From positions 487,751 through 551,750 of the forward strand of contig NZ_JACHEX010000001.1 in the NCBI RefSeq assembly GCF_014201655.1: a stretch of 64,000 nucleotides of DNA, given 5' to 3'. The DNA comes from Thermosipho japonicus. GTDB lineage: Bacteria; Thermotogota; Thermotogae; Thermotogales; Fervidobacteriaceae. This document shows positions 60,886-64,000 of the stretch, piece by piece (positions within the stretch are counted from its first letter, which is position 1; every line of letters starts with the position of its first letter). The notes beneath the pieces are model-generated. The model did no database searches. It was not told the DNA's origin and saw nothing but the letters and a program-made list of their open reading frames with translations. A program made the position numbers and the translations under genes.

Positions 60886-62988
60886 ATGTCCAAAAAAAAG
60901 AAAGTGATCATAGTAGAATCACCAGCAAAAGCTAAAACTATTGAAAAAATTCTTGGAGATGAATATAAGGTTATATCTTCAAAAGGACACGTTAGAGATC
61001 TACCTCAAAAGAAATTTGGTGTGGACTTAAATAATTTTGAACCAGAATTTGAAATTATTCCTGGTAAAGAAAACGTAATTGAAAGTATAAAGAAAGAAAT
61101 AAAAGGAAAAGAAGTGCTTCTTGCATCAGATATGGATAGAGAAGGAGAAGCTATTGCTTGGCACCTTTCACAAATCTTCAACCTTAAAGGGAAAAATAGA
61201 ATAGTATTTACCGAAATTACTCCAAATACCATTAAAAAATCTGTGGAGACCCCCAGAGAAATAGATATAAAAAAAGTTAACGCGCAGCTTGCAAGAAGAA
61301 TTTTAGATAGGATCGTAGGCTACAAAATAAGTCCATTACTATGGAAAATAATTAAAGGAGCTATGAGCGCTGGAAGAGTTCAATCTGCTGCGCTGAAAAT
61401 AATTTGTGATAGGGAAAGAGAAAGATTCTTATTTAAACCAAAGGAATTCTATAAAGTATCTATTAATATAAAAAAAGTTAAAGCAAATCTTTGGAGCATT
61501 AACGGGAAAAAAATCAAACAGGAAAATATAACAAAAGAAATTGCAGAAGATATTAAAAGTAATGTAAAACAGGTAACACTTTCAGATATAGTCGAAAAAG
61601 AAAGAAAAAAATCTCCTCCAAATCCTTACATTACAAGTACGCTGCAACAAGACGCAGCTACAAAGTTAGGTTTTCCTGTTTCAAAAACAATGAAAATTGC
61701 ACAAGCATTGTACGAAGGTATTGATACAAAAGAGGGTCATCTTGCTTTTATTACATACATGAGAACTGATTCAACCCGTGTATCAGAAGAAGCAAAACAA
61801 ATGGCTAAAGAATTTATAGAAAAAAACTTTGGAAAAGAATATATTGGCGGCTCAAAAAAGAAAAAGAAAAACTCAAAAAATGTTCAAGATGCACATGAAT
61901 GTATAAGGCCCGTTAATCCAGAAATAACTCCAGATATTGCAAAATCTTTACTATCAAGTGATTACTATAAGTTATACAAACTAATTTGGGAAAGATTTAT
62001 GGCATCACAAATGAAAGAATCAAAATATAAAGAAAGAACATTTATTTTTCAAAGCGAAAAATATGAATTTAGAACAACATATTCTCATCTAATCTTTGAT
62101 GGTTTTGAAAAAATATATAACACTTCTAGCAAGGAAGAAGAAAAAATAGAGCTTGAAAAAGGAAAAACATATAAAGTATCAAAAGTAAATATTGAAAAAG
62201 ATACTACAAAACCTCCTGCAAGATTTACAGAAGCAAGTTTAGTAAAAACTTTAGAAGCAGAAGGAATTGGAAGACCAAGTACTTATGCTACTATAATTTC
62301 TACACTTCTTGCAAGAAAATACGTAAAAAAAGAAAAAAAAGAACTCATTCCTACATTACTCGGATTTACCGTAGAAGACTTTTTGACAAAAAGATTCCCA
62401 GAAATTGTTGACAAAAAGTTTACCGCATTAATGGAAGAAGAATTAGATAAAGTAGAATCAGGAGAAAAAGAATGGAAAGAAGTATTAGATAAATTCTACT
62501 CTGAGTTTTCAAAATACCTTTCAACCGCACAAAAAGAGTTTTACACTATTGACTATGAAACAGATTTACCTTGTCAAGATTGTAAAGAAGAAAATTACAA
62601 ATTAAAAATTGGAAAGTATGGATTATATTTAAATTGTGAAAAATGCAAAACAAATAAAAGTATAGATAATACAATAAATGCGGTTCTAATAGAAAATAAA
62701 ATGTTCATTGCACAGGCACTCGAAAATCATGCAAATGAAACCATTTCAGAAAATTCATGCCCAAAATGTGGTGGCCATCTAGTCAGAAAAAAAGGTAGAT
62801 ATGGATACTACTTCAAATGTGATAATTGTGATTTTACAGTTTCAGGATATAAAATAGCCCAGGCAAAATGTCCAAAATGTGGTTCATTGGTAGTTATGAG
62901 AAGAAGTAAAAACGGTAAAACATATTGGACATGTACCAACCCAGATTGCGATTTTATGTCTTGGACAGAACCTAAAAATGAAGAATAA
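60886..62988 (+). CDS. topA: DNA topoisomerase I
   Basis: A 700-residue type IA topoisomerase that relaxes negative supercoils. The TOPRIM domain has VIIVESPAKAKTIEKILG and LLASDMDREGEAIAWHLSQ (DxD region); the active tyrosine is Tyr291 in FITYMRTDSTRVSEEAKQM. AGRVQSAALKIICDRERE and EAEGIGRPSTYATIISTL are conserved. The C terminus carries zinc ribbons: CQDCKEENYKL with NCEKCKTNKS, CPKCGGHLVRKKG with KCDNCDF, and CPKCGSLVVMRRS with CTNPDCDF. The ATG at 60886 follows GAGGGG. A terminator ends the gene. Confidence 0.96.
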   Translation: MSKKKKVIIVESPAKAKTIEKILGDEYKVISSKGHVRDLPQKKFGVDLNNFEPEFEIIPGKENVIESIKKEIKGKEVLLASDMDREGEAIAWHLSQIFNLKGKNRIVFTEITPNTIKKSVETPREIDIKKVNAQLARRILDRIVGYKISPLLWKIIKGAMSAGRVQSAALKIICDRERERFLFKPKEFYKVSINIKKVKANLWSINGKKIKQENITKEIAEDIKSNVKQVTLSDIVEKERKKSPPNPYITSTLQQDAATKLGFPVSKTMKIAQALYEGIDTKEGHLAFITYMRTDSTRVSEEAKQMAKEFIEKNFGKEYIGGSKKKKKNSKNVQDAHECIRPVNPEITPDIAKSLLSSDYYKLYKLIWERFMASQMKESKYKERTFIFQSEKYEFRTTYSHLIFDGFEKIYNTSSKEEEKIELEKGKTYKVSKVNIEKDTTKPPARFTEASLVKTLEAEGIGRPSTYATIISTLLARKYVKKEKKELIPTLLGFTVEDFLTKRFPEIVDKKFTALMEEELDKVESGEKEWKEVLDKFYSEFSKYLSTAQKEFYTIDYETDLPCQDCKEENYKLKIGKYGLYLNCEKCKTNKSIDNTINAVLIENKMFIAQALENHANETISENSCPKCGGHLVRKKGRYGYYFKCDNCDFTVSGYKIAQAKCPKCGSLVVMRRSKNGKTYWTCTNPDCDFMSWTEPKNEE

Positions 62989-63002
62989 AAAATTTTTTCT
63001 TT

Positions 63003-63037
63003 AAGAAATTCTCTCGTGTAGAGAGAATTTCTTTTTA
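63003..63037 (+). terminator. Terminator of topA
   Basis: A 13-bp stem (63003-63015 with 63021-63033) with a 5-nt loop is followed by TTT. Confidence 0.9.
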
Positions 63038-63065
63038 CTTAATTAACAAATGAGAGGTGTGTAAA

Positions 63066-63557
63066 GTGCTAAGAGTTTTCTTAGAATTTGTAAAAATAGG
63101 ATTTATAGCATTTGGTGGTGGTTGGTCAATTATTGGTATAATTAAAGATGCTGTTCTCTCTAATAATTGGTTAACTCCCGAACAATTCAAAGAAATACTT
63201 TCAATATCTCAAATGACACCAGGACCTGTAATGCTCAATACGGCAACGTACGTTGGGCTAAAAATGTACGGAATAACAGGTGCCATTTTAAATTCTATTG
63301 CAGTGCTTGTTGCACCTATTACATTTACAACACTATTTTTTATAGTCCGTGATAGACTTCCAAAAGAATTTATAACAGCACTTAAATTTGGTGTTATTTT
63401 TTTGATCTCACTTACCTTCATATCGCTCCTTACAAACATAAGCAGTTTCTATCAAATTTTAATATCTATAGTTGCATTTCTTTTATTTACAAAAACCAAA
63501 ATTGATCCAATATACGTGATTTTTATCTCTGGAATTATAGGTTTCTTCTTGTTCTAG
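63066..63557 (+). CDS. Single-domain chromate transporter (CHR family)
   Basis: A 163-residue membrane protein with one CHR domain: FLEFVKIGFIAFGGGWSIIG, LSISQMTPGPVMLNTATYVG and GITGAILNSIAVLVAPITF. The family exports chromate or imports related anions. Short members usually come as adjacent pairs that form a heterodimer; only one is seen here. The next gene is a flavoprotein, not a second CHR. Start: GTG 63066, six bases after GAGGTG; the GTG at 63057 lies in that site. Its place between topA and a redox gene may be chance. Confidence 0.85.
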   Translation: MLRVFLEFVKIGFIAFGGGWSIIGIIKDAVLSNNWLTPEQFKEILSISQMTPGPVMLNTATYVGLKMYGITGAILNSIAVLVAPITFTTLFFIVRDRLPKEFITALKFGVIFLISLTFISLLTNISSFYQILISIVAFLLFTKTKIDPIYVIFISGIIGFFLF

Positions 63558-63708
63558 TTTTCACAATAAAATGTTTTTTAAAACATAAAATTCCATTCTT
63601 CTCACAATGTTCCAAATACTTTTCAACTAATAGTTAGAAAACTATTAGTAAAAATTCAAAAGCATTCTTCGAAAAATTCTATATATTTAAACAACATATC
63701 TGTATTTG

Positions 63709-63717
63709 TGATATAAT
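63709..63717 (+). promoter_or_regulatory. Extended -10 promoter of the flavoprotein gene
   Basis: TGATATAAT is an extended -10 element. No convincing -35 is seen. The rest of 63558-63777 is AT-rich and shows no other feature. Confidence 0.55.
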
Positions 63718-63777
63718 ATATTATGTACATATATATTTTTCACATGTGAATTATATAACTTTATTGGAGGTGACCTT

Positions 63778-64000
63778 ATGAAATACGATATTATTGTAAT
63801 AGGAGGAAGCGCAGCAGGATTGGTAGCAGCTTTAACATCTAGGAAACTTTACAAAGATAAGAAAATTCTTGTTGTAAAGAAGCTTGAAAAAGAACTTGTC
63901 CCTTGTGGAATTCCTTATATATTCCATACTCTCGGAAAAGTAGAAAACGATTACATGGGGATAGAAGATAAATTCAAGGCAAATGGTATTGATTTATTAA
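63778..64000 (+). CDS. FAD-dependent CoA-disulfide reductase/NADH oxidase-like protein (cut by window end)
   Basis: Only the first 74 residues are present. The FAD-binding motif VIGGSAAGLVAAL opens the protein, and LVPCGIPYIFHTLG places Cys43 exactly where the single redox cysteine lies in CoA-disulfide reductases and NADH oxidases of this group. A usual member has about 440 residues. Start: ATG after TTGGAGGTGACC. It has its own promoter. In anaerobic thermophiles such enzymes reduce CoA disulfide, polysulfide or oxygen; the exact activity cannot be told from this fragment. Confidence 0.9.
   Translation, partial: MKYDIIVIGGSAAGLVAALTSRKLYKDKKILVVKKLEKELVPCGIPYIFHTLGKVENDYMGIEDKFKANGIDLL

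Noticed and set aside
1-64000. tRNA or rRNA genes
   Set aside because: Intergenic stretches were read for cloverleaf ends (GGTTCGAATC-like T loops and acceptor pairs) and none was found; this was done by eye and could miss an odd one.

Overview
The window is a stretch of chromosome from a low-GC, thermophilic member of the Thermotogota, most like Thermosipho or a close relative. This rests on gene content and order: the rplU-prp-rplM-type block L21/Prp/L27/RibU/L13/S9 next to dnaG-rpoD, a very long RpoC with a large insertion of repeated barrel motifs, PolC, SpoVS and RemA-like proteins in a non-spore-former, and strong use of A/T-rich codons. The species is an inference from memory of these families; no search was run.

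Layout. 1-793 is the 3' part of a flagellin gene, closed by a strong terminator. 1015-7446 holds five AT-rich genes (SDR epimerase, DegT aminotransferase, formyltransferase, glycosyltransferase, asparagine synthase) that look like a sugar-modification operon, possibly for flagellin or surface glycans. 7571-17360 is the rplJ-rplL-rpoB-rpoC block, with a well-formed L10 leader that carries an attenuator-like terminator. 17410-20996 holds an amidohydrolase, a PfkB sugar kinase and a sucrose-phosphate-synthase-like transferase. 21049-24995 is a compact signalling operon: a secreted double solute-binding protein, a histidine kinase, and a response regulator with DUF3369-like and HD-GYP domains. A lipoprotein gene of unknown function follows.

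26834-34493 on the minus strand is one tightly packed nine-gene operon (pheS, truB, YchF-like GTPase, RemA-like, B12-binding radical SAM, nitrilase, ZIP transporter, Gfo/Idh oxidoreductase, HAD phosphatase), read from a divergent promoter region shared with dapL-like/lysA on the plus strand and ended by a bidirectional terminator. 36876-38636 is an apparently intact IS200/IS605 element (tnpA, tnpB) inserted directly after the last gene of a three-gene ABC exporter. Upstream on the minus strand lie DUF1385, a small unknown gene, spoVS, polC, ruvC and an MFS transporter.

48523-50378 is non-coding: a CRISPR leader, a 13-repeat array without nearby cas genes, and an L21 leader. 50388-62988 carries the L21-S9 block, dnaG (apparently with an AUU start), rpoD, a large FtsX-type permease, rpmB, a small membrane protein, alr, a YhaM-like nuclease and topA. 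The window ends in a short chromate-transporter protein and the start of a CoA-disulfide-reductase-like flavoprotein.

The points most worth following are: the AUU start of dnaG; the split BvgS-like sensor operon that feeds an HD-GYP output; the formyltransferase with the catalytic Asn replaced by Gly; the CRISPR promoter placed so that transcription would begin at the first repeat; the intact TnpB element with a readable candidate guide; and the L10 leader attenuator.
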